Source: Synechococcus sp. PCC 7336 | GTDB taxonomy: Bacteria > Cyanobacteriota > Cyanobacteriia > Thermostichales > PCC-7336 | Direction: 5' to 3' | DNA: 64,000 nucleotides | Assembly: GCF_000332275.1 (NCBI RefSeq) | Contig: NZ_CM001776.1 | Coordinates: forward strand, 4,028,008-4,092,007 | Part shown: piece after piece, positions 36,368 through 45,657 of the stretch | Position numbering within the stretch: position 1 is the first letter of the stretch | Layout of the letters: every line of letters begins with the position of its first letter | Notes under the pieces: model-generated | The model's database searches: none | Seen by the model: only the letters and a program-made list of their open reading frames with translations | What the model was told of the DNA's origin: nothing | Program-made: the position numbers and the translations under genes

Positions 36368-38804
36368 GCATCTAGAATTGCCGAGAACCAGTATCGAGCT
36401 ACCGAGGCGTAGCAAAGGTGGTGGAGGTAATAGCTCCCGCAGAAGTGATCGTAGTAGTCATGGTCGGCAATTACTAGAACAGGCTTCGATCCTGACTCAA
36501 CGTTCGAAACAAAAGACTTCACCGTTTCACCTTAATCCAAAGCTTATTTTCAAAATTAAGTTGAGCCCAGACAGAACTCTGCAAGAGAGTGCGCTTTCAC
36601 CTCTCGGATTAACGTTACTTGCCCAAGAGCCAAAAGCAAATAAAGCCATTGTCGTTTTTACCTCGGATGAAGAACTCACTCAATTTCGCTCGCGTTTAGA
36701 AGCCTACAGCGGCATCCGTGATTCTCAGTACGAATATGGTCACTTGGATGCAATTGAAGCGTTAGTACCACTAGAGCCTTCAGATCGAATTGGGCGCTTA
36801 TTAGAGCTTGAGCCCATTCAAGTGGATGAACCTGATGTGTTTGACCTAGAGCTATGGCATACGGGGGATAGGGCTGAAATGAATAAATACCTGGATGAAT
36901 TGGATGAGGTTTTGAGGAATTGGTCAAATGATTCTGCCATGCAGATCAGCGATCGCTATGTAGGGGAATACCTGTGTATTGCCAGGATTAAGGTTATACA
37001 TGAAGTTCTCAATCTTTTGCTAGAAGAAGAATTTGTCAAGGAAATTGATCGTAGACCTAAACCTAGCTTTGAGACCCCTGCTGAATATAGCATCCCACTA
37101 TCTGATTTCCCAGAAGTTGATTCTCCTCCTGAGCAGAATTGCGGAGTTTTGGTTGTTGACTCTGGGGTGCAGCGCGGACATCCTCTTATTGCTCCAGCAT
37201 TGGGGGAGGCTGAGGTTTTTCCAGATTCAGCCAGAAAACTTATTACAGGCAGTGCTGATGATGGAGATGAGAAAACAGGGGGGCATGGCACAGGTGTATC
37301 AGGAATTGCTATTTATGGAGATATAAAACAAAGCATCAAGAACCGGCTCTTTCAGCCAACAACTTGGCTTTTCTCGGCGCGTGTTACTGACAGCAATAAC
37401 GAGTACGATCCAGACTCTCTATTAGAGAACCAGTTGAATGATGCTATTCAACACTTCACACAAAGTTATAGAAACTGCAAAGTTATCAATATATCTCTTG
37501 GAGACTCTCGATTAACCTTTAGAGATGGGCAGAAGCAATTTCGTCTTGCCGCGAAGATTGATGAAATTGCCTATGAGCTCCAGCATAGAAACTTGGTGTT
37601 TGTTATTTCCGCCGGAAACCTACCTTACAAAGCAGGTTCAGGGGAACAGGTACGAACCGGCTATCCAAACTATTTGCTCAGTAAAGAAGCTCGAATTATT
37701 GAACCGGCCACTTCTGCGATTGCCCTCACAGTTGGTTCACTTTCACTTGGCTCTGGCAGTCTTCAATATCCTGAAGATGCCAAACGAAATATAGTTGCAC
37801 GGGTTCAAGGATATCCTTCCCCATTTACAAGAAGTGGCTTTGGTGTCGATGGTATGATCAAGCCCGACCTAGTAGATTTTGGTGGTGATTTAGTTGTTGA
37901 CGGAAGCCGCGTAATCATCAATGAACCAGGCACTTCGATTTTGACACTTGCCAAAGACTATGCTGGTTCAATGTTTCGTGCCTATTGTGGGACTAGCTTT
38001 GCAGCTTCCCGTGTAGCTAACATAGCAGCCCAGCTCTTCACTCAATTCCCTAATGCAACTTCAAATTTGATTAGGGCATTGATTGTAAACTCAGCTACTT
38101 TACCTATTGAAATTCCAAATGTTTTTCAAGCAAAAAGAAAAGATAAAAAGCAATTGCTGAAACAATTGAAAATTTATGGATACGGCCAAGCTGACTTATA
38201 TCGAGCAAAGTACTCTGCCGAGAACTATGTAGTACTTTTAGAAGACAATGTACAGATTCCTGTTGGAAGTTTTCAGATATATGAGATTCCATCTCTTCCA
38301 GATGAATATCTAGAGACTAAAGGAGATCGAACATTATCTATAGCACTTGCTTTCGACCCACCCACTCGACCAACACGAGGAGACTCTTACCTCGGAGTTA
38401 CGATGGAATTCAACCTTTTCAAAAATCTCGACAAAGATAATATTGTTAATGCATTCGTCAAGGCTAACAAGGAAAATTCGACGGAATCGTTTACAGAAAT
38501 TTCTCTGACCGAGTTAAAGAAAAGGTACGGATCAGGGATTTCTATAGATCTTTTTCCTGGAAGTAACTTAAGAAAGAAGGCTTCTCTTCAGAGAGGCCAG
38601 GTTACAATTACCTCTAGAGCAAGAGGATATAATCATCAATCTTTATATCTTGTTGTTAGCTGTGGTCGAAAATGGGCGAAGAAGGGAGAAAAAGATGTAC
38701 AAAGATATGCATTGGTTGTATCTATTAGTCACTCGTCTCCTGAAATTAATTTATACAATCAGATCAGGTTAAGGACCCAAGTTGCCCAAAGAATTCGCGT
38801 CTGA
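36354..38804 (+). CDS. ietS: IetS-like subtilisin-family (S8) protease
   Basis: An 816-residue protein whose GTG start lies inside the ietA 3' end. The catalytic triad is intact: Asp269 in VLVVDSGVQRGHPL, His311 in GGHGTGVSGIA and Ser548 in CGTSFAASRVA, with oxyanion Asn422 in ISAGNLPY. There is no signal peptide; the first 50 residues are basic and Ser/Gly-rich, and residues 55-260 form an extra N-terminal domain. The last 200 residues are a beta-rich C-terminal domain. A cytoplasmic protease controlled by the adjoining AAA+ protein is the expected arrangement for IetAS; the target protein is unknown. Confidence 0.87.
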   Translation: MSQFEHLELPRTSIELPRRSKGGGGNSSRRSDRSSHGRQLLEQASILTQRSKQKTSPFHLNPKLIFKIKLSPDRTLQESALSPLGLTLLAQEPKANKAIVVFTSDEELTQFRSRLEAYSGIRDSQYEYGHLDAIEALVPLEPSDRIGRLLELEPIQVDEPDVFDLELWHTGDRAEMNKYLDELDEVLRNWSNDSAMQISDRYVGEYLCIARIKVIHEVLNLLLEEEFVKEIDRRPKPSFETPAEYSIPLSDFPEVDSPPEQNCGVLVVDSGVQRGHPLIAPALGEAEVFPDSARKLITGSADDGDEKTGGHGTGVSGIAIYGDIKQSIKNRLFQPTTWLFSARVTDSNNEYDPDSLLENQLNDAIQHFTQSYRNCKVINISLGDSRLTFRDGQKQFRLAAKIDEIAYELQHRNLVFVISAGNLPYKAGSGEQVRTGYPNYLLSKEARIIEPATSAIALTVGSLSLGSGSLQYPEDAKRNIVARVQGYPSPFTRSGFGVDGMIKPDLVDFGGDLVVDGSRVIINEPGTSILTLAKDYAGSMFRAYCGTSFAASRVANIAAQLFTQFPNATSNLIRALIVNSATLPIEIPNVFQAKRKDKKQLLKQLKIYGYGQADLYRAKYSAENYVVLLEDNVQIPVGSFQIYEIPSLPDEYLETKGDRTLSIALAFDPPTRPTRGDSYLGVTMEFNLFKNLDKDNIVNAFVKANKENSTESFTEISLTELKKRYGSGISIDLFPGSNLRKKASLQRGQVTITSRARGYNHQSLYLVVSCGRKWAKKGEKDVQRYALVVSISHSSPEINLYNQIRLRTQVAQRIRV

Positions 38805-39040
38805 TGGAATCTATAAAAATAATGTTTTTACGTGTTAACTCTATGCTTGATTGGAGTAATTATGCAAAAGCATCAAGATATAATAGAACTAATTTCTTCT
38901 TGGTTCTGACTTCAACAAATAGGCATCTCGATTAATTCAAACTTGTTGAGAATAAAGTTGAGTTATTGAGAATGCTCAACGAGTTTTCAATGGTTTCAGC
39001 CTTTGACTTTTTGGCGAAAGCAATTTTTCGAGGTCCCCAA

Positions 39041-39268
39041 ATGTCTATTGATCAATTGATGCAGGAAGCTTTGTCTCTACCCAATAATCTTAGACTCCAA
39101 CTGGCGGAAGAACTGCTGGCAAGTCTTGAGGCTGAGGTAGACGAAACTATTCAATCCGACTAGCTAATAAAAGTCCAGAAACGACGAGATGATATTCGTA
39201 ACGGGCTAGTACAGCCTATTCCTGGCAAGGAAGCTCTGGCACAAGCCAGACAGATCTCGAGTGAATGA
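39041..39268 (+). pseudogene. addiction-module antitoxin with internal amber codon
   Basis: From ATG 39041 the frame reads MSIDQLMQEALSLPNNLRLQ, then LAEELLASLE, as in short antitoxins of the TIGR02574 type. It meets TAG at 39161-39163, then continues in the same frame as LIKVQKRRDDIRNGLVQPIP and ALAQARQIS to TGA 39266-39268. The family normally has Trp at the TAG position, so a single TGG-to-TAG change explains the stop. A truncated 40-residue product would lack the toxin-binding end. Confidence 0.75.
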
Positions 39269-39369
39269 AATACGCTTTTCATCCAGAAGCGCTGACTGAA
39301 TATTCAGGGCTCTACCGGACTTGGTATGCTAGTTCCGGCCTGATAATTCCTCAAAGCTTTATTAGCTAA
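39265..39369 (+). pseudogene. ParE/RelE-type toxin, 5' remnant
   Basis: An ATG overlapping the antitoxin stop (ATGA) begins MKYAFHPEALTEYS, the usual opening of ParE-like toxins paired with this antitoxin type. After about 14 residues the similarity stops and the frame ends at TAA 39367-39369. The rest of the toxin is deleted, so the module cannot be toxic. Confidence 0.65.
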
Positions 39370-39501
39370 GGGTTTGTTGGCAAAACACCCTTTTCTGGAG
39401 ACAAAATCGCATATAAGCCTTACTGGGTAAGAGGTTTGGTCAGTTACAAGCTTCCATCAGCATAACAGGTACCGAAGAACCATATTTAGAAAATGTACCC
39501 A

Positions 39502-41403
39502 TTAAACCCCAACCATCCGATGCTGAATTTCCAAATACACTAACAAGGCATTAATATCCGCTGGATTGACCCCGCCAACTCGAGCTGCTTGCCCCAACGT
39601 CAGCGGTCGCACATTCGCCAACTTTTCGCGAGCCTCCTTCGATAGGGTCTCGATCGCCTCATAATCGAGATCGGGCGAGAGAGCTCGTCCGTACTGCTTC
39701 GCCACCCGCTCAATTTGCGTTTTCTGCCGCTCGATATAGCCGCGATATTTCACCGCAATTTCAGCCGCCTCCTTTTCAATCTCGTCCAGCTCGGGATTGC
39801 CCAACTGATTCTCATCTAAATGACAGTAATGCAACCCCGATCGCCGCAATAATTCCGCCAGCGTCGCCGACCCTTTAATCCCCTGCCCGGTCAGCTCGCT
39901 CAAAACAATGCCCGCCGGATCGTGGCCCTTGACTCGCTGACTTTCCAGGCGATCGATCTCGGCCAAAATCGCAGTCTGTTTGTCTTGGAAAAGCTGCCAG
40001 CGGCGATCGTCCACCAAGCCAATCTCCCGACCCAATGGCGTTAGCCGCCGATCCGCATTGTCGGAGCGCAGCAGCAGCCGATATTCCGATCGGCTAGTCA
40101 ACATGCGATAGGGCTCGCGCAATTCCTTCGTACACAAATCATCAATCAACGTGCCCATATAGCTACCTTCGCGGGGCAACACCTGCAGGGGTTTCCCTGC
40201 AGCCAACAGAGCAGCATTAATCCCCGCCAGCAACCCCTGCGCTCCCGCCTCTTCATACCCCGTCGTACCGTTTAACTGGCCCGCGCAAAATAGCCCTTCC
40301 ACTTGTTTGGCCATCAGAGTGGGATAGCACTGGGTTGCAGGAATATAGTCGTATTCCACCGCATAAGCCGGACGCAGCATGTCGCAGCTTTCCAAACCGG
40401 GCAGCGTGCGCAAGAGCTGGAGCTGCAGATTCTCCGGCAACCCCGTCGAAAACCCTTGAATGTAGAGTTCGGGAATATCGCGACCTTCTGGCTCGATAAA
40501 GATTTGGTGGCTGGCCTTGTCGGCGAACCGGACGATCTTGTCTTCGATGCTGGGGCAATAGCGCGGCCCCTTAGCATCCACATAACCGCCGTAGATGGGG
40601 GTGAGATGTAAATTATCTCGAATGATTTGATGGGTTTCGGCAGTGGTGCGAGTTAAATAACAGCACATCTGCTCCCGCTCCACCCAAGCACTGGGGTCGA
40701 AGCTAAACCAGCGCTGTTCTTCATCCCCCGGTTGGGGCTCCATTTGGCTGAAATTCACCGTGCGGCGATCGACACGGGCAGGGGTGCCGGTTTTGAGGCG
40801 ATCGGTTTCAAAACCCAACTGATTGAGGGTGTCCGTCAATTCCTCGACTGCAAATTCTCCCGCTCGCCCCGCCGCCATCGATCGCGGTCCCACCCAAATG
40901 CGCCCGCCCAAAAACGTCCCCGTCGTCAAAATGACCGCTGCGCAGGCATAGGCCGTCCCAAAGTAGGTTTGCACCCCCTCGATATTGTCATTCGCTCCCA
41001 AGATGATGTCTGTCACCATCCCCTCCCGCAGTGTCAAACCCGGCTGATTTTCCACCACAGCCCGCATTTCGCGCGCGTATTCCCGCTTGTCGGTTTGCGC
41101 CCTCAAGGCCCACACCGCCGGACCTCGGGAGCGGTTGAGCACTCGTTTTTGCAGGTAGGTGCGATCGGTAATGCGACCCATCTCGCCGCCTAAAGCGTCA
41201 ATTTCACGGACCAACTGCGATTTTGCCGGACCCCCCACCGCTGGGTTGCAAGGCTGCCAAGCAATTCGATCGAGATTGAGCGTCAACATCAAGGTGCGAG
41301 CCCCCAATCGAGCTGCCGCCAATGCCGCCTCGCAGCCAGCATGGCCGCCCCCCACCACAATGACGTCGTAGCGATCGAGATAGGTGACGGAGTCGTGCAG
41401 CAT
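39502..41403 (-). CDS. mnmG: tRNA uridine-5-carboxymethylaminomethyl modification enzyme MnmG
   Basis: FAD-binding partner of MnmE that makes the cmnm5 modification at U34 of several tRNAs. I start at ATG 41401-41403, giving 633 residues, the usual length; the frame is open to 41679 but that extension has no counterpart in the family. Visible: the Rossmann start [20 protein letters not shown], the signature [31 protein letters not shown], and the second signature [20 protein letters not shown]. The C-terminal helical domain that binds MnmE is complete. Also known as gidA. Confidence 0.96.
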   Translation of the reverse strand: MLHDSVTYLDRYDVIVVGGGHAGCEAALAAARLGARTLMLTLNLDRIAWQPCNPAVGGPAKSQLVREIDALGGEMGRITDRTYLQKRVLNRSRGPAVWALRAQTDKREYAREMRAVVENQPGLTLREGMVTDIILGANDNIEGVQTYFGTAYACAAVILTTGTFLGGRIWVGPRSMAAGRAGEFAVEELTDTLNQLGFETDRLKTGTPARVDRRTVNFSQMEPQPGDEEQRWFSFDPSAWVEREQMCCYLTRTTAETHQIIRDNLHLTPIYGGYVDAKGPRYCPSIEDKIVRFADKASHQIFIEPEGRDIPELYIQGFSTGLPENLQLQLLRTLPGLESCDMLRPAYAVEYDYIPATQCYPTLMAKQVEGLFCAGQLNGTTGYEEAGAQGLLAGINAALLAAGKPLQVLPREGSYMGTLIDDLCTKELREPYRMLTSRSEYRLLLRSDNADRRLTPLGREIGLVDDRRWQLFQDKQTAILAEIDRLESQRVKGHDPAGIVLSELTGQGIKGSATLAELLRRSGLHYCHLDENQLGNPELDEIEKEAAEIAVKYRGYIERQKTQIERVAKQYGRALSPDLDYEAIETLSKEAREKLANVRPLTLGQAARVGGVNPADINALLVYLEIQHRMVGV

Positions 41404-41679
41404 AGGGAACACAAGAATTGGAGAAACGAGGCGATCGCTCGGCCGGCAGTCGGGAAAGCGCCACTGACTGGCGCGGGAGCAGCCCAAGCGGCTGGCAAGC
41501 TCGCCAATCGAGAGATACTTCTTTATTATGGCGATAAGCGATCGACAAAGTGATACGCCTTGCGGGTCGTTTTCACGGATGGGTGCGGTGAGGTAGCTTG
41601 TCGTCTCGGCACATTGGCCAAAGTTGTGGGGAATTTTGGGTAAGTTTAATAACAGCTCCATACTTAAGGGATCCTGCAT

Positions 41680-41958
41680 ATGTTAGATCGCAAGATCTAC
41701 CAACTGTGCCAGAGCAACAGTACCGTTAGTATCTTTCTGCGGGACCAGATGCGGTGGATCGATCGGGCTACGATTCTCAATATCGAGGGAGATATCGTTA
41801 CTCTGCGGTATGAAGTGGAAGATGAAGATGAGATTTTTGCACTAGAAGAAGCTGTGCGTCTCGATAGTATTGGTTCTGTGTCTCGACAGATTGCCTCGGT
41901 GCCGAAATACGACACCACACTGCTCGTTTCCGAAGACTGCCCGGACGAGGAAAAGTAA
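41680..41958 (+). CDS. DUF6679-like cyanobacterial protein
   Basis: A 92-residue acidic protein beginning [20 protein letters not shown], then [39 protein letters not shown] and a VSEDCPDEE tail. I recognise it as a conserved cyanobacterial family of unknown function (DUF6679 from memory). The middle resembles a small beta barrel such as an Hfq/LSm-like or OB fold, but that is a guess. It is divergent from mnmG, separated by under 300 bases. Confidence 0.75.
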   Translation: MLDRKIYQLCQSNSTVSIFLRDQMRWIDRATILNIEGDIVTLRYEVEDEDEIFALEEAVRLDSIGSVSRQIASVPKYDTTLLVSEDCPDEEK

Positions 41959-42022
41959 CCTCTGATTAGACATGAGAACACTTAATTTTACGGGGTGATG
42001 TGTCCTAATTGTCCGTAACCCC

Positions 42023-42040
42023 TTAACCCAGCATTAACCT
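42023..42040 (+). promoter_or_regulatory. Pho box upstream of PstS-like gene
   Basis: Two TTAACC motifs (42023-42028 and 42034-42039) repeat with the 11-base period typical of PhoB/SphR binding sites (CTTAACCC and ATTAACCT as 8-mers). They lie 120 bases before the substrate-binding-protein start, in the right place for phosphate-starvation control. Confidence 0.65.
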
Positions 42041-42159
42041 CAACGGGCGCTCAATAGCGGTATTACTACGTAGGAGGTGGGAACTTTCCAGATCCCGCTC
42101 CATTATGTGTACCGTCAGATCCTCTCAGGATCTCAAAGCGCGAGAAGGAAGAAAAGCCC

Positions 42160-43176
42160 ATGAAACGGACATTGCTACCAGTAGGTTTGGCAGCGACTGT
42201 AGCCGCACTGATGACTGCCTGTGGAGGTACAAACCAATCCTCGCAACCTTCATCCACCCTTACGTCAGACAGGCTGAGTGGTACGGTCATCGTTGATGGC
42301 TCCAGTACCGTTGCCCCCATCTCGATTGCCGCATCTGAAACCTTCTCTGCTGAAAACCCGAGCGTTTCGGTGGCTGTTGGCACGAGTGGCAGTGGCGGCG
42401 GGTTTAAGAAATTCTGTGTTGGCGAAACCGATATTTCCAATGCCTCCCGCCCCATCAAGCAAAGCGAGATCGAGACCTGCGCAGCAAGCGGTGTTGAATT
42501 TATCGAGATTCCCGTTGCTTTTGACGGATTGGCCGTTGTGGTTAATAAGGAAAACGACTGGGCTCAATGTGTAACGGTTGAGGAACTCAACACCCTCTGG
42601 AATGCAGATGCAGAGGGGGAGATTACCCGTTGGAGTCAAATTCGTCCGGCTTTCCCGAACGAAGAGCTCGCTTTATTTGCTCCGGGCGTCGATTCTGGCA
42701 CCTTCGACTATTTCAACGAAGCCATTTTGGATGAAGACGACATTCGGGCAGATTTCACGCCTAGCGAAGACGACAATGTCATTGTGACCGGCGTGGCTGG
42801 CAGTCCCGGCGGGTTGGGTTTCTTTGGCTTGGCCTTTTTTGAAGAGAACGAAGATATTCTCAACGTATTGGCTGTTGATGGCGGCGATGGCTGCGTTACC
42901 CCCTCCACCACAACGGTTGAGAACGGTATCTACAAGCCTCTAGCTCGCCCACTGTTTATTTATGTCAGCAAAGACTCTGCCGATCGCCAAGAGGTGCGGG
43001 CATTCATTGACTTCTACATCGAAAATGCAGCCGATCTTTCCTCCTCCGTCGGCTACATTGGCTTACCCAACTCTGCCTACACCAGAATTGCTGCAGTTTG
43101 GGAGGCCCGCGAAACGGGATCTCGATTCCAGGATGTCGAGCCAGGTACGCCCATTGACGATTTGTTTGGCAACTAG
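42160..43176 (+). CDS. phosphate-binding lipoprotein, PstS/SphX family
   Basis: Periplasmic substrate-binding protein for phosphate uptake, 338 residues. The signal peptide ends in a lipobox (AALMTACGG, lipidated Cys21), so it is a lipoprotein. PstS-family text follows: VIVDGSSTVAPISIAASETF, VGTSGSGGGFKKFCVGETDI, VAFDGLAVVVNKENDW, PGVDSGTFDYFNEAI and a terminal GYIGLPNSAYT. It resembles the stand-alone cyanobacterial SphX/PstS proteins. No pstCAB genes follow, so it is an orphan binding protein here. Two Pho-box repeats upstream support induction by low phosphate. Confidence 0.9.
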   Translation: MKRTLLPVGLAATVAALMTACGGTNQSSQPSSTLTSDRLSGTVIVDGSSTVAPISIAASETFSAENPSVSVAVGTSGSGGGFKKFCVGETDISNASRPIKQSEIETCAASGVEFIEIPVAFDGLAVVVNKENDWAQCVTVEELNTLWNADAEGEITRWSQIRPAFPNEELALFAPGVDSGTFDYFNEAILDEDDIRADFTPSEDDNVIVTGVAGSPGGLGFFGLAFFEENEDILNVLAVDGGDGCVTPSTTTVENGIYKPLARPLFIYVSKDSADRQEVRAFIDFYIENAADLSSSVGYIGLPNSAYTRIAAVWEARETGSRFQDVEPGTPIDDLFGN

Positions 43177-43216
43177 GCGATCGCCTGCCACTGGTTACTC
43201 ACTCAGCGGGGGATTG

Positions 43217-43264
43217 GCCCTCACCCCCGGCCCCTCTCTCCCTTGGGAGAGGGGAGCGAGAGCC
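43217..43264. repeat. REP-like palindrome
   Basis: The core CCCTCACCCCCGGCCCCTCT followed by TGGGAGAGGGGAG, without the MITE ends. It sits between two convergent genes and could serve as a 3' hairpin for either. Confidence 0.8.
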
Positions 43265-43293
43265 AGTTTATGTATCGTCAAGTTTTGCTTGCG

Positions 43294-43875
43294 CTAACTT
43301 GCTGCCGCCTCAGTCTCTGGCACGTCGGACTTCACAATTAGGGCAATCTCAGCCAAATCTTTACCGGGCTGGGTCAGCTCTACATCGACATCGCGACCAA
43401 AAAAAGTCTTCATCTTTTTCTCGTAACTCTCTTCCCACTTTTCAAACGGCAGTCGCGAAGTCTCGAACCGCAACACCAACGTATATTTTCCATCTCGCAA
43501 CTGCTCTCCATAGGTCTGAATGCGCGGCAACTCTGCATCCGTGCGACCTTTCAGTTTTAATGCTTCCAAAGCAGTGTCGAGGTGGGCATCTGCCCCGTAG
43601 TTGTACTTGGTGATATCGGTAATAATCTGCTGCTGAATCTCGGTGGACTGCTGCGATCGCGCTTGCTCGATCTCTGGCGTCACGGGGGACATCAGCGGTA
43701 CCGGCTTTAACTCCACTGCCTTCATCACCAATCCCCCTAACAACAGCGGAATCCCCGCTGAAAATCCAATCAAGTTGAGAGTTGGGGTATTGTACTCAAT
43801 TAACCCCCACACCAGCAGGATCGCGCCCGCGATCGTGGGCAACGTGCTGAGGGCAAATGGAAGACGCTCGAACAT
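43294..43875 (-). CDS. DUF2854 membrane protein
   Basis: The ATG at 43873-43875 gives 193 residues. Two hydrophobic segments occupy residues 5-25 (ALSTLPTIAGAILLVWGLIE) and 32-52 (NLIGFSAGIPLLLGGLVM), followed by a soluble domain of about 140 residues including TLVLRFETSRLPFEKWEESY and FFGRDVDVELTQPGKDLAEI. This matches the DUF2854 family conserved in cyanobacteria and plastids; its biochemical role is not known to me. The upstream in-frame start at 43905 lacks support. Confidence 0.85.
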   Translation of the reverse strand: MFERLPFALSTLPTIAGAILLVWGLIEYNTPTLNLIGFSAGIPLLLGGLVMKAVELKPVPLMSPVTPEIEQARSQQSTEIQQQIITDITKYNYGADAHLDTALEALKLKGRTDAELPRIQTYGEQLRDGKYTLVLRFETSRLPFEKWEESYEKKMKTFFGRDVDVELTQPGKDLAEIALIVKSDVPETEAAAS

Positions 43876-44183
43876 AGGGTTTGACGGAGCTCGATGATGG
43901 GACAATCGTCAGTCAATCCTTAACTGAGGAGGATAGAGACTGTTTCAATAGTAAAGGATTGTTAAGAACCCGCCAAATACCAATCCCTCTACTTCGGAGT
44001 TGAGGAACTCAACTCCGAATGTCTCAAACCCGAAGGCCGCAACCCCCTCAGAGTCGCGGCCTTCTAAAACAAGAGATTTATAACGTGCTACTAAATTGCG
44101 TGCAAAATATCGCGATCGCCACCTATCTCGAACCTTCGCCAGACCCTCAGTTCTGAAGGCAGTTCCAGGCTATCTTTCAGGGC

Positions 44184-44399
44184 TTAGAACCACTGTCGAG
44201 AAGCAGATTTTTCAGAGGCGGCCTGAACTTCGTGCAGTAGTCCCAGACGATTGCTGTCGACAGCATCGGCATTGAGACGGGGAACTAAATTTCTGGCCTG
44301 CAGGGCCATGTGCAATTGCATATCGGCAACATAACCGTCCAGCGGATCTTCGAGCTGAACTGGAGTCTTAGTGGAGAAGTCAGAGGAGGATGCTAACAA
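44184..44399 (-). CDS. small hypothetical protein
   Basis: A 71-residue protein starting at TTG 44397-44399, seven bases after a GGAG site, which decides the start. It reads ASSSDFSTKTPVQLEDPLDG, then YVADMQLHMALQARNLVPRL and ends ASEKSASRQWF. The composition is helical, with no signal peptide, membrane segment or cysteine. I do not recognise a family. It stands alone with over 160 bases of gap on either side. Confidence 0.6.
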   Translation of the reverse strand: MLASSSDFSTKTPVQLEDPLDGYVADMQLHMALQARNLVPRLNADAVDSNRLGLLHEVQAASEKSASRQWF

Positions 44400-44570
44400 C
44401 GGATATCTCCTTTAAGAAATTGGGCGGATGAATCGTGCCAGTGATACGCTACCACAGCGATCTGGTGCTCTACATCGCAGCCCCGCAGGCCGTAACGAAC
44501 CGTTAAACAGGATTACATGTCTTCATATTTCTCCTGAAAAGGGACGTTTGAGTCGATCGCGCATTTTGTT

Positions 44571-45143
44571 GTGAAGCATATTCAAGAGGCGATCGTGCCC
44601 ACCCCCATCGATATTTTGCCCCTCGAGAGTTTGGAATTTGTCCCCTATATCGACGACAGCGGTTACTTACCCGATCGCTATCGCAGCAAAGTCGGCGTCT
44701 ACGCCATCTTCGATCGCGATCGCACCCTGCATTACATTGGCTATTCCCGCGATATAGCCCTCAGCCTCAAGCTGCACCTCATCCGTCAGCCCCATTTGTG
44801 CCATTGGGTGAAAGCCCAAACCATCGAGCGTCCCAGTCGCACCGCGCTAGAGCAGATTTGTGCTGCTTGGATCGAGCAAAACGGCCGCATCCCCGCTGGC
44901 AATGCCAGCAAGCCGTCTGCGTGGGATAACCCGATTGATGTGAAGCCGATGATGGCGGCGGAGGAACTGGCTAGCTATGCCGATCCGGCGATCGACGATC
45001 GCGCCCGCACTAAAGTGCTCAAGCAAGTTGCCCGCCGCGTCGAAGCTGAGATTCTGGCAATTCTAGCCGAACGCAATTTGCAGGAGCCGCTGCGGTTTCA
45101 TCCCAAATTGAAAGATAAGGGCCTACTGGACTTGCAAACCTAA
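44571..45143 (+). CDS. GIY-YIG nuclease-fold protein
   Basis: A 190-residue protein starting at GTG 44571. Residues about 40-90 carry a GIY-YIG-type core in which the canonical motifs read VGVYAIFD and LHYIGYSRDIA, followed by LHLIRQPHLCHWVKAQ. The first Gly-Ile-Tyr is Gly-Val-Tyr, within family variation. The remaining C-terminal half (residues 110-190) is helical and typical of a cyanobacterial/plastid subgroup of unknown function. Nuclease activity is uncertain because the distal Arg and Glu cannot be assigned confidently. Confidence 0.8.
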   Translation: MKHIQEAIVPTPIDILPLESLEFVPYIDDSGYLPDRYRSKVGVYAIFDRDRTLHYIGYSRDIALSLKLHLIRQPHLCHWVKAQTIERPSRTALEQICAAWIEQNGRIPAGNASKPSAWDNPIDVKPMMAAEELASYADPAIDDRARTKVLKQVARRVEAEILAILAERNLQEPLRFHPKLKDKGLLDLQT

Positions 45144-45196
45144 TGCCTGTAAATCACTCTGGGGCCGCGATCGCCTCATCCACTCAAGGGTTTATC

Positions 45197-45369
45197 ACCT
45201 GAGTTCGATAGCTCTGCATTGCCCTCACCCCCGGTCCCTCTCCCGAGGGAGAGGGGAGAAACAGCCGCCAAGCTTGGCTGGATTTTGTTCCTCTAGCCCC
45301 AAAGTTATGGTTGATGCCGCCCTTAGCGGGGGCGTAGGGGTAGGGGACACCCTTTGGTCGAACTGAGGT
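45197..45369. mobile_element. complete 173-bp MITE with 6-bp target duplication
   Basis: The ends ACCTGAGTTCGAT (45197-45209) and the complement of TCGAACTGAGGT (ending 45369) form imperfect terminal inverted repeats. The direct flanks are TTTATC on both sides (45191-45196 and 45370-45375). The interior has the CCCTCACCCCCGG...GGGAGAGGGG palindrome and a GCCGCCCTTAGCGGGGGC hairpin. There is no coding capacity. It is the intact reference copy for the family and sits about 60 bases upstream of the 6S RNA candidate. Confidence 0.9.
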
Positions 45370-45430
45370 TTTATCGGGCTTTGTATCGTGGGGATACAAG
45401 CTCTACCGAGATTTAGGGTAGGATATTGCA

Positions 45431-45625
45431 AGTCCTGAGGTGTTGGTGACTGCCAATATGTTTTTTGATCTGTAATCTTCGATATTGAGGGTCGGGAGAC
45501 AAGCGAACGAGCAGTAAGCCTGGGTGCGATTCTTCGCGTAATAGCCAGGACACTATCAGACGCTGCCGAGACTCTTCCCTGGCAATCAGGGGTCGAAACC
45601 TGAGGTAAGACGGCACTGCGGGACT
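45431..45625 (+). ncRNA. ssaA: 6S RNA candidate
   Basis: A 195-base region can fold as one long rod, as 6S RNA does. The first 14 bases (AGTCCTGAGGTGTT) pair with the last 14 (GGCACTGCGGGACT) with one mismatch, counting G-U pairs. Inside is an apical hairpin CCTGG/CCAGG over GCGA-TTC-TTCGC, and near the 3' side a small TCAGG/CCTGA hairpin. A TAGGAT -10 box (45419-45424) lies six bases before the proposed 5' end, and a strong terminator follows at 45658. 6S RNA binds RNA polymerase holoenzyme. The call rests on structure and length, not on a covariance search. Confidence 0.65.
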
Positions 45626-45657
45626 AACCAGCTTTAAACAACTCAATATCCCCTTCG

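Noticed and set aside
41404-41679. 92-residue N-terminal extension of MnmG
   Set aside because: The FAD-binding start is at residue 93 of that frame, and the family has no such extension.
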